Counted from the first letter of the stretch, positions 9,569 through 19,589 are shown. The stretch is 64,000 nucleotides of DNA from Capnocytophaga sp. oral taxon 878 (GCF_002999135.1 NZ_CP027229.1:1508001-1572000), one strand, 5' to 3'. A program made the numbers and translations. Notes: a model not told the origin generated them from the sequence alone.

Positions 9569-11860
9569 ATGCGTTACAATAAAACTACATACCTTCTGAT
9601 TTTAATAGGTGCTTTTTTGATCACATCAGAGGCTTTTTCTCAAATTGCTAAATACCAAAAGATAGAAAAGACGGGAGCTTATAATTTCAATTACGTAGCC
9701 CCTGAGAGACGCTGGAAAAAAGACAAGGATGTTTTTGTAGTCTACTCTGATAGGAATGATAATAAGGCGTATACCAATGCTTATTTTCAAAAGAAGCTCA
9801 GCAGTCAAAAACTACTCACTCCTTACTTTGTAATAGGTCGTAAGAATGGCTGCTTTGAACTTGTCAAGGCTGACTCTTCAAAGGTAGGTAAGCCCAAAGG
9901 GTTCTTTTCGCCTCTTATGGGGCGCAAACGCCATTTTAAGGATGCTAAATCTGTGGAATATATCGGTTGGATACCAGTGCAGCAACTCTTATTACACCAC
10001 TCTGCTTTTACAGATTTTAGCAATAACAAGCCCATTAAATACAAAGTTGGTGTCAGTAGCCCAGAGGGATTACTTGAAAAGCAACTCTATTTTGCAAATG
10101 ATTCGCTGTGGCTCTTTAAAGACCCTACCCTAAAGGGAAAGAGTAAGCAAAAAATCAAAATAAATGAAACTGTATATGCTTTTAAATACAGTCAAAACAA
10201 GGAAGCGGTACTTATCTCCAATAAACCTATAGTAAGAGATACGATCTCTCAACTGATAGGCTGGGTCTCTGCAAAGGCTATTAGCCCTGTAGGACAAGGC
10301 AAAGTATACAAACTTGTCAATGACTATCAGCATACCATCTCATCGGATGAGTGTGATTCTCTTTCTTTGGGAAAGCAAACAGTGCGGTCAAATTACGTAT
10401 ATAACACTTCCAACAGCCTTATAGGGCATCAGAAAACGAATCCCCTAAGTGTGCCTTTCTACGTATGGGATCACACCAAGGGTAAACTCATCAATGTAAA
10501 AGGAGATTATTTTCCTATTACTGAAATTGCACGAATGGATAAAGAAAGAAAAAAAATAAACTTTCATTTTTTCTTTGATGCAGAAGATGTACAGCGCGTA
10601 AAACCACTGCTCAACGCCCTACAAAACACTTGGCTTTCTCTCTCAGAAATGAAGGATATAACTCCTACCTTCTCTGCGGTTTGCATAGGGAAGAACACCT
10701 CTTATAGTCTGCTTAAAACCACTTCTTTTGAAGAGTGGCTTTACTTTATTGAAAACCCTACAAAAACTATTAGTGGCACTACTACACAGTCAAAAACAGA
10801 CCTTGCAGAAGCACTATTAAAGACCTTACCTAACTACGGTCCCAATAGTTTTGAGAGTAACTTTTATATTATTGTGGGCACCAATGAGCTACATAAGATA
10901 AGCGAACAAAATCCTCTACTCTCTAAGATGGCGCAAAACTCAGCCATTGTTTTATTTGCTCAGATAGAAAACAACCCTGATGGTGCTTCTCAGAACTTTT
11001 TGTTATATGCCAAAGAAATTCTCTCTAAGATTGGCAAATATCGCACAGCACATTTAGAGAACTATATAGTAGATAACCAGCTGATAACAGAGGATAATAG
11101 CCTCAAAAACATTGCAGATGAACAGATGAACATCTATGTGTATGATGCCCCTAAAAATAGCTTGTTTAACGGTGGACTTGTCTTTCCTCAACTCTACCAG
11201 CGATTAACACCAGCGGCACTCAATACAGCTATGGATTCTATTTTAGTGCATAGCAAACTCACCCAAGAGAAACTTATCACTTCATTGGAGAATTACAAAA
11301 ATAACTTAGGAGTGATTTACTCTGAACCCTCAGTAGCTGCTAAATGCTTTTTAAAGGGAGATAGAACTAAACTCTCTCAGATTAAGAAAGACAATATCAA
11401 TGAGATATTCTTTGATCGCTTTCAGACAGATAAAAACCTTTATTTAGACGCAGGTTTAGAACTTACCAAAGAGGAAATCACCGACCTTATTGACAATTAC
11501 AGAAGTTTGCTACCTGATTTTAACGAGCTTAATAGTACAAACAAAAAGCTACTCAAACGACTTTATATGCAGCAAATACGCAATATCAATCGCATTTACA
11601 ATCGCAAGGTGATTCGCAGAGGGGCTCCTTTATCAGAACTCTTCTCGCGAAAGACAAGTATCTTTGTAAATGACGCAAAGGAATTTAATAGCTACAATAG
11701 TAACGAAGTGAATACTAAAAAAGCACAGAAGCAAGGTTTTGATACTTTCTATCACAAACTCATTGATAAAGTGAATCAACTTGAAAAGCTATTCTTAGAA
11801 AATAAGATAGAAAAGACAGAGAATAACACCTATTTCCTACCTAATAAGTTGCTGTTATAG
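9569..11860 (+). CDS. tssR: TssR, periplasmic T6SS membrane-complex protein
   Basis: A 763-aa exported protein. The start at 9569 is chosen because it gives a clean signal peptide (MRYNKTTYLLILIGAFLI..., cut near SEAFSQ) and lies 4 bp after the previous stop; an in-frame start at 9545 would add a hydrophilic tail and overlap the previous gene. The first ~330 residues contain SH3-like repeats (WIPVQQLL, WVSAKAIS). A segment from about 335 (FHFFFDAEDVQRVKPLL ... YIIVGTNELHK) resembles a von Willebrand A-like domain. The length and the final position in the operon fit TssR of Bacteroidota. Its stop codon is the exact boundary of the repeated rhs module that begins at 11861. Confidence 0.7.
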   Translation: MRYNKTTYLLILIGAFLITSEAFSQIAKYQKIEKTGAYNFNYVAPERRWKKDKDVFVVYSDRNDNKAYTNAYFQKKLSSQKLLTPYFVIGRKNGCFELVKADSSKVGKPKGFFSPLMGRKRHFKDAKSVEYIGWIPVQQLLLHHSAFTDFSNNKPIKYKVGVSSPEGLLEKQLYFANDSLWLFKDPTLKGKSKQKIKINETVYAFKYSQNKEAVLISNKPIVRDTISQLIGWVSAKAISPVGQGKVYKLVNDYQHTISSDECDSLSLGKQTVRSNYVYNTSNSLIGHQKTNPLSVPFYVWDHTKGKLINVKGDYFPITEIARMDKERKKINFHFFFDAEDVQRVKPLLNALQNTWLSLSEMKDITPTFSAVCIGKNTSYSLLKTTSFEEWLYFIENPTKTISGTTTQSKTDLAEALLKTLPNYGPNSFESNFYIIVGTNELHKISEQNPLLSKMAQNSAIVLFAQIENNPDGASQNFLLYAKEILSKIGKYRTAHLENYIVDNQLITEDNSLKNIADEQMNIYVYDAPKNSLFNGGLVFPQLYQRLTPAALNTAMDSILVHSKLTQEKLITSLENYKNNLGVIYSEPSVAAKCFLKGDRTKLSQIKKDNINEIFFDRFQTDKNLYLDAGLELTKEEITDLIDNYRSLLPDFNELNSTNKKLLKRLYMQQIRNINRIYNRKVIRRGAPLSELFSRKTSIFVNDAKEFNSYNSNEVNTKKAQKQGFDTFYHKLIDKVNQLEKLFLENKIEKTENNTYFLPNKLLL

Positions 11861-11880
11861 CAAATAAAATGAGCTATTTT

Positions 11881-11912
11881 TTTGTATAATCAGAAAATAA
11901 TTAGTACTTTTG
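11881..11912 (+). promoter_or_regulatory. Bacteroidota promoter of rhs1
   Basis: TTTG at 11881-11884, a 20-nt spacer and TACTTTTG at 11905-11912 match the -33/-7 consensus. The start codon of rhs1 follows 27 bp later. The same promoter, base for base, precedes rhs3 (32016-32047), so it belongs to the duplicated rhs module. Confidence 0.75.
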
Positions 11913-11939
11913 CCTCGTAAATCACCTTAATAAAGTACT

Positions 11940-14900
11940 ATGTCCGACACCTCACACAGTTTTTTCGATAACTTCAGCGACCACTTGCAATCCACTCTTG
12001 GACAGCAGGCGCAGGGGCTTTCCCAGCTGAAGATAGAGAATGCCAAGATGAACTCCAATAAGAACCTTAGTGGAGAGACCAAGACTGTGGCAAATGTGTT
12101 GGACGCTGTGGATGCGGGAGTGCAGGCTTTTGGGCTGGTAACAGGAGCAGTGGACGGGGTGGTAGAATCTGCCTTGGTAACTGCCCTTAGCGGTTTAGGA
12201 CTCAAAGGAATGGCGTGTCTGCCTGTGGCAATACAGCTAAGCCCTGTGCTGGGTATAGACATCCACTTTGTCAATATACCCCCATCACCCGCCCCTGTGC
12301 CGATGCCTCATCCCTATATGGGTATCCTCTTGCGTCCTAAGGACTTTCTCTCGGCGGCAATCTTGTCGCTTATTCCTCCCCCACCAGAAGCACCTGATGT
12401 TGAAGACCCTGACAACCCCACAGAGGCGGAGCAACAAGCCTTAAACCTCAATAAAGCAGTGAACTTAGCCCATACCCTGCTCACGATGAAGCTGGGCAAT
12501 CTGGGGGCATCCGTGCTCATCGGAGGGCTACCGCGTGTGGTGGCAGGTACCCCAACGATAAATATCCCTCACGTTCCTATGGGAGCAGGCTTTCACGCTG
12601 TGGCAGCAGGCATTCAAAAGAACAAAGGACACGCCTATATGGGTAGCCTCAACGTGCTGGCAGATGGCGACCCGCTCTCGGGTGGCGGTGCACACTTGCA
12701 TATGAACTGCTGTGATGTAGGCATCCCCTCTCCCCATACCGCTGGACAAGTAGCCAAACACAAGGAAGTACCTACAGGAATTCCTGTGTATTTGCCCACA
12801 GGAGTGATTAACCCCATACCAATGAGCAAACAGGTGCTTACCAACCCCGTGCCTATCCCTCTTAACCCTATCTCTTTTTTTAGTGGGAAGATAAAATCCT
12901 CTTTTGGGCGTTTGTTTAAGAAAGCAAAGAAAAAACTCTCAGATAAACTTCACGGGATAGTCAATAAGCATATCCAATCTGATAAACTCAAAGACAGACT
13001 ACATACGGCTATCTGTACCGTTACAGGGCACCCTGTGGACGTGGCAGATGGCACTTTCTTTACTGATGAGGAAGACTTCTTCCTCTCAGGGGTAATTCCC
13101 TTCTCGTGGCAGCGTATCTATTACAGCCAAAGCGACTATCGCGGTCCTTTGGGCTATGGCTGGCATCACAGTTATGATATGGCTATCGTGGTAGACGAGC
13201 ACAGCCTCACTTTTAGAATGAGTGATGGTCGCCCTATTGCCTTTGTGCTGCCCACTGCCGACCACCCTGTGCTTAATATCGCTGAGCAAATGGAAGCGCG
13301 TTGCACCGCTGAGGGAGAGTACTATATCTGGAACCGCAAAGAAGACCTATATTACTACTTTACCAAAGAAAAATACAAACAACAACAACTGCTAAGCCGT
13401 ATTGTAGACAACAACGATTTTAGCATTGACTTCTTCTACAACCGCAGTGGGCATCTTGAAAAGATCATCGATAGCTGCAAGCGTACCCTGCGGATTGAAA
13501 ACGATAGCAAGGGGCATATCACCAAAATTATCGCCCCTCACCCTGAGTACCAAAGCAAACCAGAAGATAATGCACTGACAGTCGCTATTTATGAGTACGA
13601 TACTGAGGGCAACCTTATCAAAGAGACCAACGCTGCGGGCGATAGTATGCACTTTGAGTACGACAATCACCTGCTCACCAAAGAGGTATGGCGTACAGGG
13701 CTTACGTGGCACTTTGTTTATGATGGTAATAAGACGGGTGCGCGCTGCGTGCATACGTGGGGTGATAAAGACCTCTACAACCACCGCCTGACTTTCTTAG
13801 AGGGAAAAACCATCGTTACCAACAGCTTAGGACACGACACCACCTATTATCACAAAGGCGGGCTGGTATACAAGCAGGTAGATGCTGAGGGAGGCGAACA
13901 GCATTGGCGTTACGATGCCAACAATCAGCTCATCGCCTATACCGACCAATTAGGCAGTACCTACTTTTACGACTATGACGAGCGCGGCAATACGCTAAGG
14001 GCAACCGACCCCGAGGGTGGTAATACCCAAACCGAATACCCGCACCCAATACTGCCATTAGGGCACTTACCTACGAAGTTTAAAGACTTAAACGGAGGGG
14101 TATGGCGTTGGAAGTACGACAAGCACGGGAATGTCATTACCCGCATCAATCCCGAGGGGGCTATTACCACAATGGAATACCAAGAGGGACTTTTGAAGAC
14201 CATCACCGATCCGCTGGGCAATACCACCTCCCTCAAATACGATAGCGAGCACAACATCACAGAGGTGAGCGACAACAGAGGCAACCGCAGTTATTTTGAG
14301 TATGATAAATGGGGGCGATGCACCGCTATTACCAACCCCAAAGGAGTGAAGCAAGAGCGAACCTTTGACGCGCTTAATAGGGTCATTCGGGTAAAGGACT
14401 TTGACGGCAATGAAATCAAACTCGCTTACGACCCTATTGACAACCTGACCTACTACCGCGACAATATCAACGAGGTAAGCTACAGCTACAAGGGGATGTG
14501 GAAGCTCGGCAAGCGTACCGACTACAGAGGTACGATGAAGTTCGACTACAACACTGAAGAACAGCTCACAGCTATCTTCAATGAAAAGAGAGAGCGGCAT
14601 TACTTTGAACTTGACAAGGTAGGGAATGTTATTGAGGAAACGAACTTTGCTGAAAAGCTAAGACGCTACAAACGCGACCTTGCAGGTAGGGTTATTGAAG
14701 AAACGCTGCCCAGTGGCAAACAAAGAGCTTATAACTACGACAAAGTAGGGCGTGTAACCAAAGTGGAGATGGTCTCAGGGATGCGCGGCAGCGATGAGGA
14801 GCTATCGCAGTTCTTTGAGTACTACCCCTCAGGAAAACTCGCCCGTGCAGTGAATATCAACAGTGAGCTTAAATTCTCTTACAACAACTTAGGACTGCTC

Positions 14901-16535
14901 ACCAAGGAATACTGCAATGGGGAGCAAATCACCCATAGTTATAACAACTTAGGGCAGCGCATCAGCACTGAGAGTAGCAAGGGAGCGAACTTGCAATACG
15001 AGCACGACAGCTTTGGACAGCTCAGCAGGATGAGCGTAGAGCAAGAGGGCGTGCAATGGGAGAGTACCCACCAGTACGACAGCTTAGGTTTTGAGTTGGA
15101 ACGCCACCTGCCAGGGAAGATACGACAGACCTTTAAGTATGATGATATAGGCAGGCTTATAGACCAACAGACACTCACCGACTACAAGATACGCCACCAA
15201 CGGCGTTATACTTGGGGCGTGGGCAATCGCCTGCAACAAACTAACGACAGTAAGTTTGGAACTACCCATTACAACTACGACCTTGTGGGACACCTTCAGC
15301 ACGCTACCTTTGGCGACCACACCCAGCAATGGCGCAAGAGCGATAAGACAGGCAACCTCTTCAATACAGAAGACAGGCAAGGAATAGAATACGGGAAAGG
15401 CAATCGCTTAAAGAAATGGCACGGCTGGACGTTTAAATACGATGACGATGGCAAACTTATAGAGAAGTACAAAGGTGGCGGGGGTTGGTTTAGTGCTAAG
15501 GAGGAGTGTTGGCAGTATAAGTGGGATGCTTTTGGAATGCTCAAGGAGGTAAAACGTCCTGACAAGCAAAAAGTAACCTTTACCTACGATGCTCTTGGCA
15601 GACGCCTTACCAAGCATTTTAGCCGCACCACCACCCACTTTTTGTGGAGTGGCAATGTGCCCTTGCACGAATGGAAAGAAACCTTTGAGTTCAATTATAG
15701 CACGGGCTTATATGATTTAGGTACTGAGCACAGTCCCATCACTTGGATTTTTGAAGCAGGCTCTTTTGTGCCTTGTGGAAAAATCACCAACGGCAAACAT
15801 TACTCCATCATCACCGACCACTTAGGTACCCCCATAGAAGCCTACAACCAAGAAGGCGAACTGATATGGGAACGCGAACAAGACCTCTATGGCAACTCCC
15901 GACAAGGTTTTGCAAAAGAAAACTTCAGATGCCCCTTCAAATATCAAGGACAGTATTACGACCCTGAAATAGAACTCTGCTACAACCGATTTAGGTATTA
16001 TCACCCTGAAACGGGTAGGTATATAAGTGAAGACCCGATAAGATTCTTATCTGGTGAGGCTAACTTCTTTGCTTATGTAAGTGATACCAATGCGTGGTTG
16101 GATGTGCTGGGGTTAATAATTTTGCAGCAAGTCCCATATGACAACCATCCTTTATCTGATAGGGTAGAAGATTTTAGAAGAAAAAATCCTGATATTTCAG
16201 GAGGAAGAAATGTTGCTATAGCTGAATTAAATAATGGAGATATCATTATAACTCACTCTGATAAACATGGGCATTCTGAAAAATATTTATTAGAGGAATT
16301 AGAAAAAAGAAATGCTTTAAATGATGTAAGGCATCTTTATACAGAATTGGAGCCATGTTCTGGTCATGGAATGCCTAATTGTTATGGTAAATTAGATGAT
16401 AAATTACCTAAAGATCAAATTGTAATGTTTAGTTATCCTTATCCTATATCAGACAAAACTCAAGAGAACAAAAAAGCACGACGTGATAATGTAAGGGAGA
16501 AAAGTAAAAAAGCAAATCAATATCGTAACTCATAA
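11940..16535 (+). CDS. rhs1: PAAR-like/Rhs T6SS effector 1 with deaminase-type C-terminal toxin
   Basis: A 1531-aa polymorphic toxin. A PAAR-like tip region (about 90-290) sits on the VgrG spike. A DUF6531 domain starts near 361 (TGHPVDVADG, GYGWHHSYD). A long run of Rhs/YD repeats forms the toxin cage to about 1365, and the core ends at DPIRFLSGE ... WLDVLGL. The last ~140 residues are unique and AT-rich. They carry an HSE motif (about 1443) and EPC...PNC (about 1470-1481), the zinc and catalytic pattern of the cytidine-deaminase superfamily toxins (XOO_2897/BURPS668-like groups), so the tip probably deaminates nucleic acid or nucleotides. The core is almost identical to rhs2 and rhs3. The normally conserved DPIG is DPIR here. 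The candidate immunity gene follows after 14 bp. Confidence 0.9.
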   Translation: MSDTSHSFFDNFSDHLQSTLGQQAQGLSQLKIENAKMNSNKNLSGETKTVANVLDAVDAGVQAFGLVTGAVDGVVESALVTALSGLGLKGMACLPVAIQLSPVLGIDIHFVNIPPSPAPVPMPHPYMGILLRPKDFLSAAILSLIPPPPEAPDVEDPDNPTEAEQQALNLNKAVNLAHTLLTMKLGNLGASVLIGGLPRVVAGTPTINIPHVPMGAGFHAVAAGIQKNKGHAYMGSLNVLADGDPLSGGGAHLHMNCCDVGIPSPHTAGQVAKHKEVPTGIPVYLPTGVINPIPMSKQVLTNPVPIPLNPISFFSGKIKSSFGRLFKKAKKKLSDKLHGIVNKHIQSDKLKDRLHTAICTVTGHPVDVADGTFFTDEEDFFLSGVIPFSWQRIYYSQSDYRGPLGYGWHHSYDMAIVVDEHSLTFRMSDGRPIAFVLPTADHPVLNIAEQMEARCTAEGEYYIWNRKEDLYYYFTKEKYKQQQLLSRIVDNNDFSIDFFYNRSGHLEKIIDSCKRTLRIENDSKGHITKIIAPHPEYQSKPEDNALTVAIYEYDTEGNLIKETNAAGDSMHFEYDNHLLTKEVWRTGLTWHFVYDGNKTGARCVHTWGDKDLYNHRLTFLEGKTIVTNSLGHDTTYYHKGGLVYKQVDAEGGEQHWRYDANNQLIAYTDQLGSTYFYDYDERGNTLRATDPEGGNTQTEYPHPILPLGHLPTKFKDLNGGVWRWKYDKHGNVITRINPEGAITTMEYQEGLLKTITDPLGNTTSLKYDSEHNITEVSDNRGNRSYFEYDKWGRCTAITNPKGVKQERTFDALNRVIRVKDFDGNEIKLAYDPIDNLTYYRDNINEVSYSYKGMWKLGKRTDYRGTMKFDYNTEEQLTAIFNEKRERHYFELDKVGNVIEETNFAEKLRRYKRDLAGRVIEETLPSGKQRAYNYDKVGRVTKVEMVSGMRGSDEELSQFFEYYPSGKLARAVNINSELKFSYNNLGLLTKEYCNGEQITHSYNNLGQRISTESSKGANLQYEHDSFGQLSRMSVEQEGVQWESTHQYDSLGFELERHLPGKIRQTFKYDDIGRLIDQQTLTDYKIRHQRRYTWGVGNRLQQTNDSKFGTTHYNYDLVGHLQHATFGDHTQQWRKSDKTGNLFNTEDRQGIEYGKGNRLKKWHGWTFKYDDDGKLIEKYKGGGGWFSAKEECWQYKWDAFGMLKEVKRPDKQKVTFTYDALGRRLTKHFSRTTTHFLWSGNVPLHEWKETFEFNYSTGLYDLGTEHSPITWIFEAGSFVPCGKITNGKHYSIITDHLGTPIEAYNQEGELIWEREQDLYGNSRQGFAKENFRCPFKYQGQYYDPEIELCYNRFRYYHPETGRYISEDPIRFLSGEANFFAYVSDTNAWLDVLGLIILQQVPYDNHPLSDRVEDFRRKNPDISGGRNVAIAELNNGDIIITHSDKHGHSEKYLLEELEKRNALNDVRHLYTELEPCSGHGMPNCYGKLDDKLPKDQIVMFSYPYPISDKTQENKKARRDNVREKSKKANQYRNS

Positions 16536-16549
16536 TTATTTATTTTAAA

Positions 16550-17608
16550 ATGAAGTGTGAAAAAATAGAATTAGGAATTACAGATATTACTAAAGCAAAA
16601 TTCCTTAATGAACATCTCGTTGCCAATATTAATAACAATACTATTACTATTTTAGATGTTATTGAAGCTAAAGTAATAAAAACTATTAGGGACTTACCTT
16701 TTCAATATATATCTGATATATTGTTAGTAGATAATAAACTCTATATAGTAGGTATGGGTATCGATTTTCTAATTTACAATTTAGAAACAAATCAATATTC
16801 TAAAATAGTTTTATCTCATACAAATAAAATAGAAGGATCTGCAATTTTAATACTAAATGATTACTTTCTGATAGCAGATGATATTTCTGAAACTATCAAA
16901 ATATATAATAAACATTTTAGTTATGTTTATCATTTTAGAGTAGGATATGGTGTTAAACAACTCTATTTTGACAGAGAACTTAATCTCCTTATTATTTGTA
17001 TTTGTGAATCAGAAGATACAGGTTTTCTATTATTTTATAAAGTTGAAGGAATAAATATTATTCCATACAATATACAAATAAAAACTTTTTTTGCCATAAG
17101 TGGAATCATAATAGATAAAACATCTGATAAACTTATTATTTATGGAGGGTATCCACCGCTTAATATCCAAATACATAAGTACTCTAACTTAGAGTTTAAT
17201 AAAGAATTAGTGTTAAATGAAGATTACACTAATGATGTCTTTGGTGTTAATATAAGTGAATCATTCAATATAACTTGTTGCTTATTTGGTAATAATTATC
17301 TTCTTTATCCATATAGTGGAGGAGAAGTAATGCTAATCGACTTAATAAATAATACAGTAAAATCTATTTATAACAAAGATGAAATCTATATTTTCTCGTA
17401 TATAGTTGATAATAAAATTCTTTGTATTTCAAGAGAGGGAGTAGCTACCTATATAAATTGTTATTTAGAAAAATCTTTGAATAAAAATATTGAAAATACA
17501 ATAAATAAAGGATTTCCATTTCCTCAAGTAGTTGAGGAAAAATCATTCACTTTTAGATATAGCATTGAACCTGAAGAGAATTACATATATTTAAAAAGAA
17601 TATCATAA
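16550..17608 (+). CDS. Putative immunity protein for Rhs1, beta-propeller-like
   Basis: A 352-aa protein with no signal peptide, built of repeated short beta strands (for example DNKLYIVGMG, NDYFLIADD, FGNNYLLYPYSGGEVMLID), suggesting a WD40- or PQQ-like propeller. No known immunity family was recognised. It starts 14 bp after the rhs1 stop, shares the low GC of the toxin tip, and has no other partner, so it is assigned as the antidote of the deaminase tip by position. A large propeller would be unusual for an immunity protein. An alternative is a cargo gene unrelated to the toxin. Confidence 0.55.
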   Translation: MKCEKIELGITDITKAKFLNEHLVANINNNTITILDVIEAKVIKTIRDLPFQYISDILLVDNKLYIVGMGIDFLIYNLETNQYSKIVLSHTNKIEGSAILILNDYFLIADDISETIKIYNKHFSYVYHFRVGYGVKQLYFDRELNLLIICICESEDTGFLLFYKVEGINIIPYNIQIKTFFAISGIIIDKTSDKLIIYGGYPPLNIQIHKYSNLEFNKELVLNEDYTNDVFGVNISESFNITCCLFGNNYLLYPYSGGEVMLIDLINNTVKSIYNKDEIYIFSYIVDNKILCISREGVATYINCYLEKSLNKNIENTINKGFPFPQVVEEKSFTFRYSIEPEENYIYLKRIS

Positions 17609-17834
17609 AACACCTATTATAAAATCACATTTTAAAGACTATTCTATCTGATGTATATTACTTTGTCTAAAAACGACCAAATATTAAGAGTTATCCATAA
17701 CTAATATTGGCCTTTCTTATTTTATAGGTAAATAGATGTTTAATTAGTAAAGCTGTCTTGTTTATAAAAATGGTTAAATTGCTTATCTTAACGACTTCGG
17801 AGTTCTGCATTCTGCGCTCCCTTGCGCACAAGTA

Positions 17835-17872
17835 GTTTTGAGCTGCTTAAAAGGTTTTCAGCTGCTCAAAAC
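17835..17872. repeat. Hairpin related to one in the candidate oriT region
   Basis: GTTTTGAGC (17835-17843) pairs with GCTCAAAAC (17864-17872), and the stem continues after a T-T mismatch with GCT/AGC. The flanking sequence (CGACTTCGGAGT ... GCTCCCT ... CAAGT) resembles that of the hairpin at 43082-43120. It ends 3 bp before the homology to the Rhs core begins. The rest of the 266-bp gap after 17608 shows nothing recognisable. Confidence 0.6.
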
Positions 17873-17874
17873 AC

Positions 17875-18747
17875 ACCAAGCATTTTAGCCGCACCACTAC
17901 TCACTTTTTGTGGAGTGGCAATGTGCCCTTGCACGAATGGAAAGAGACCTTTGAGCTCAATTACAGCACAGGCTTATATGATTTAGGTACTGAGCACAGC
18001 CCCACCACTTGGATTTTTGAAGCAGGCTCTTTTGTGCCCTGTGGAAAGATCACCAATGGCAAGCATTACTCCATCATCACCGACCACTTAGGTACGCCCA
18101 TAGAAGCCTACAACCAAGAAGGTGAGCTGATATGGGAACGCGAACAAGACCTCTACGGCAACTCCCGTCAAGGCTTTGCCAAAGAAAACTTTAGATGTCC
18201 GTTCAAGTACCAAGGACAGTATTATGATCCTGAAATAGAACTCTGCTACAATAGGTTTAGGTATTATCACCCTGAAACGGGGAGGTATATAAGTGAAGAC
18301 CCTATTGGGTTCTTATCTGGGGAGCCGAATTTCTTTGCTTACGTAAGTGATACGAATGCGTGGTTAGATGTGTTGGGGTTGGTAGCACCAAATAATAATG
18401 GAATTAGTGCTCAACATGGAAATTCCGCACATAATGCTTTTATAGATGATATAGTAAAAGATCTAAAGTCAGATCCAACGGTAGATCAAAGTTCTGTAAG
18501 AAAAAATCAAGAACAAGTAGATTTTAATGGAAATAAAGTTGGTTCTAATAGGCCAGATTTACAATATAATGATATTTTTGGTAATCACTATAATATAGAA
18601 GTTGATACAACTGATAATGGGCGGCTTAATCATTCAAGTGTCATACCAGTAAATGATCCCAATGCAAGAAATACTTTTTGGCTTATTGATATGAATGGAA
18701 ATGTAAGACAAGACTCTTCTGGGCATGGAAGTTATTCAAAAATTTAA
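17875..18747 (+). pseudogene. Orphan Rhs C-terminal tip (silent toxin cassette), PD-(D/E)XK-like toxin
   Basis: Homology to the Rhs core begins abruptly at 17875 (TKHFSRTTTHFLWSG) and covers its last ~168 residues through DPIGFLSGEPNFF to WLDVLGL. The frame is open only from 17851 and has no ATG before the toxin; the first possible start is TTG at 17908. The gene therefore lacks the PAAR, DUF6531 and most YD repeats and cannot make a loadable effector by itself. The unique tip (about 117 residues) contains SAHNAFIDDI, RPDLQY and YNIEVDT, a D...ExD arrangement that recalls PD-(D/E)XK nucleases (tentative). Recombination in the shared core could fuse this tip to a full-length rhs gene. Confidence 0.8.
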
Positions 18748-18758
18748 AAACTAATAAT

Positions 18759-19331
18759 ATGGAAATAAATAAATTAGATAGTTTTTATATAACAATTATT
18801 AACTCACCTTTAGAAGATATTTTAAATTTTATAAAAAATGATGATTTTACAAAAAATCGTGAATTTAAATATAAGACAATTAATATAGATAATTTTTTTA
18901 AAAATAATATAAGTTTAAATCCTACATCTAAGCTCCTTATTTTTGAATCTATAACTTTTTTAGGTAAAAGTATAGCTCTTGGTGGTTGGATTACATTAAT
19001 AAATTATTTTTGTAAAAAACAAAATAAAGATAATTATTTTATAGAATTTAATACAGATAAATCTCCTATACAAAGAAATTGTTTTTTTAAATTTGAAAAA
19101 GATGATCATAGTAGAATTATACAAAATATTATTAATGAAAAGGAAAAATGGGAATTTTTCTCTAAAGGAAAACCTTTAAAATTTGAAAAAACAGAATATT
19201 ATAGGCGAAAAGAAATTAAAAATCGTTTGAATAAAGATATTTTAATAGAATATAGTAAAAATATTGGGTTCGATTTACTTGATGAATTATCATTCGTAAC
19301 AAATAAAAAATCTATTTTTATAGAATATTAG
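18759..19331 (+). CDS. Putative immunity protein for the orphan Rhs tip
   Basis: A 190-aa, very AT-rich, cytoplasmic protein of alternating helices, starting 11 bp after the orphan tip. It has no recognised domain. Features that can be seen are many lysines and asparagines, one moderately hydrophobic segment (FESITFLGKSIALGGWITLI), and no signal peptide. The gene is intact although the toxin cassette has no start, which is the normal pattern for orphan tips: the antidote must remain expressed if the tip is to be usable later (inference). Confidence 0.55.
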   Translation: MEINKLDSFYITIINSPLEDILNFIKNDDFTKNREFKYKTINIDNFFKNNISLNPTSKLLIFESITFLGKSIALGGWITLINYFCKKQNKDNYFIEFNTDKSPIQRNCFFKFEKDDHSRIIQNIINEKEKWEFFSKGKPLKFEKTEYYRRKEIKNRLNKDILIEYSKNIGFDLLDELSFVTNKKSIFIEY

Positions 19332-19531
19332 ATGGAGATTACATAAATGTCAGAAATAGCTTCAACTGAGGTAGTAATAAAGAAAAATAGACAGCTTAAA
19401 CATTAAGGATAATTTGTTGTAACACTACCAACATCTTATCATTTAACAGACTAATCACAAAAAAATATCAACCATAACCCTCTAACAATCAGTAAATAAC
19501 AAAATACTCCGCAAAATATTTTAAAAATAAT

Positions 19532-19562
19532 TTTGTGGAATAGAAGAATTATAGTATTTTTG
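19532..19562 (+). promoter_or_regulatory. Promoter of tssBC copy 1
   Basis: TTTG at 19532-19535, a 19-nt spacer and TATTTTTG at 19555-19562. An imperfect palindrome (CCGCAAAAT ... ATTTTGTGG) overlaps the -33 box and is conserved in front of copy 2, so it could be an operator. The remaining bases from 19332 hold no supported gene. Confidence 0.7.
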
Positions 19563-19589
19563 CAGCTAAACAATTAAAAGCAAAAATCT

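Noticed and set aside
12314..15668. Many long open frames on the - strand inside rhs1 (and the same in rhs2 and rhs3)
   Set aside because: They are shadows of the GC-richer, strongly biased rhs coding frame, repeated in all three copies only because the DNA is repeated.
19347..19406. 19-codon ORF (MSEIASTEVV...) after the orphan immunity gene
   Set aside because: Too short, with no homology evident and no good ribosome-binding site; it is probably chance.
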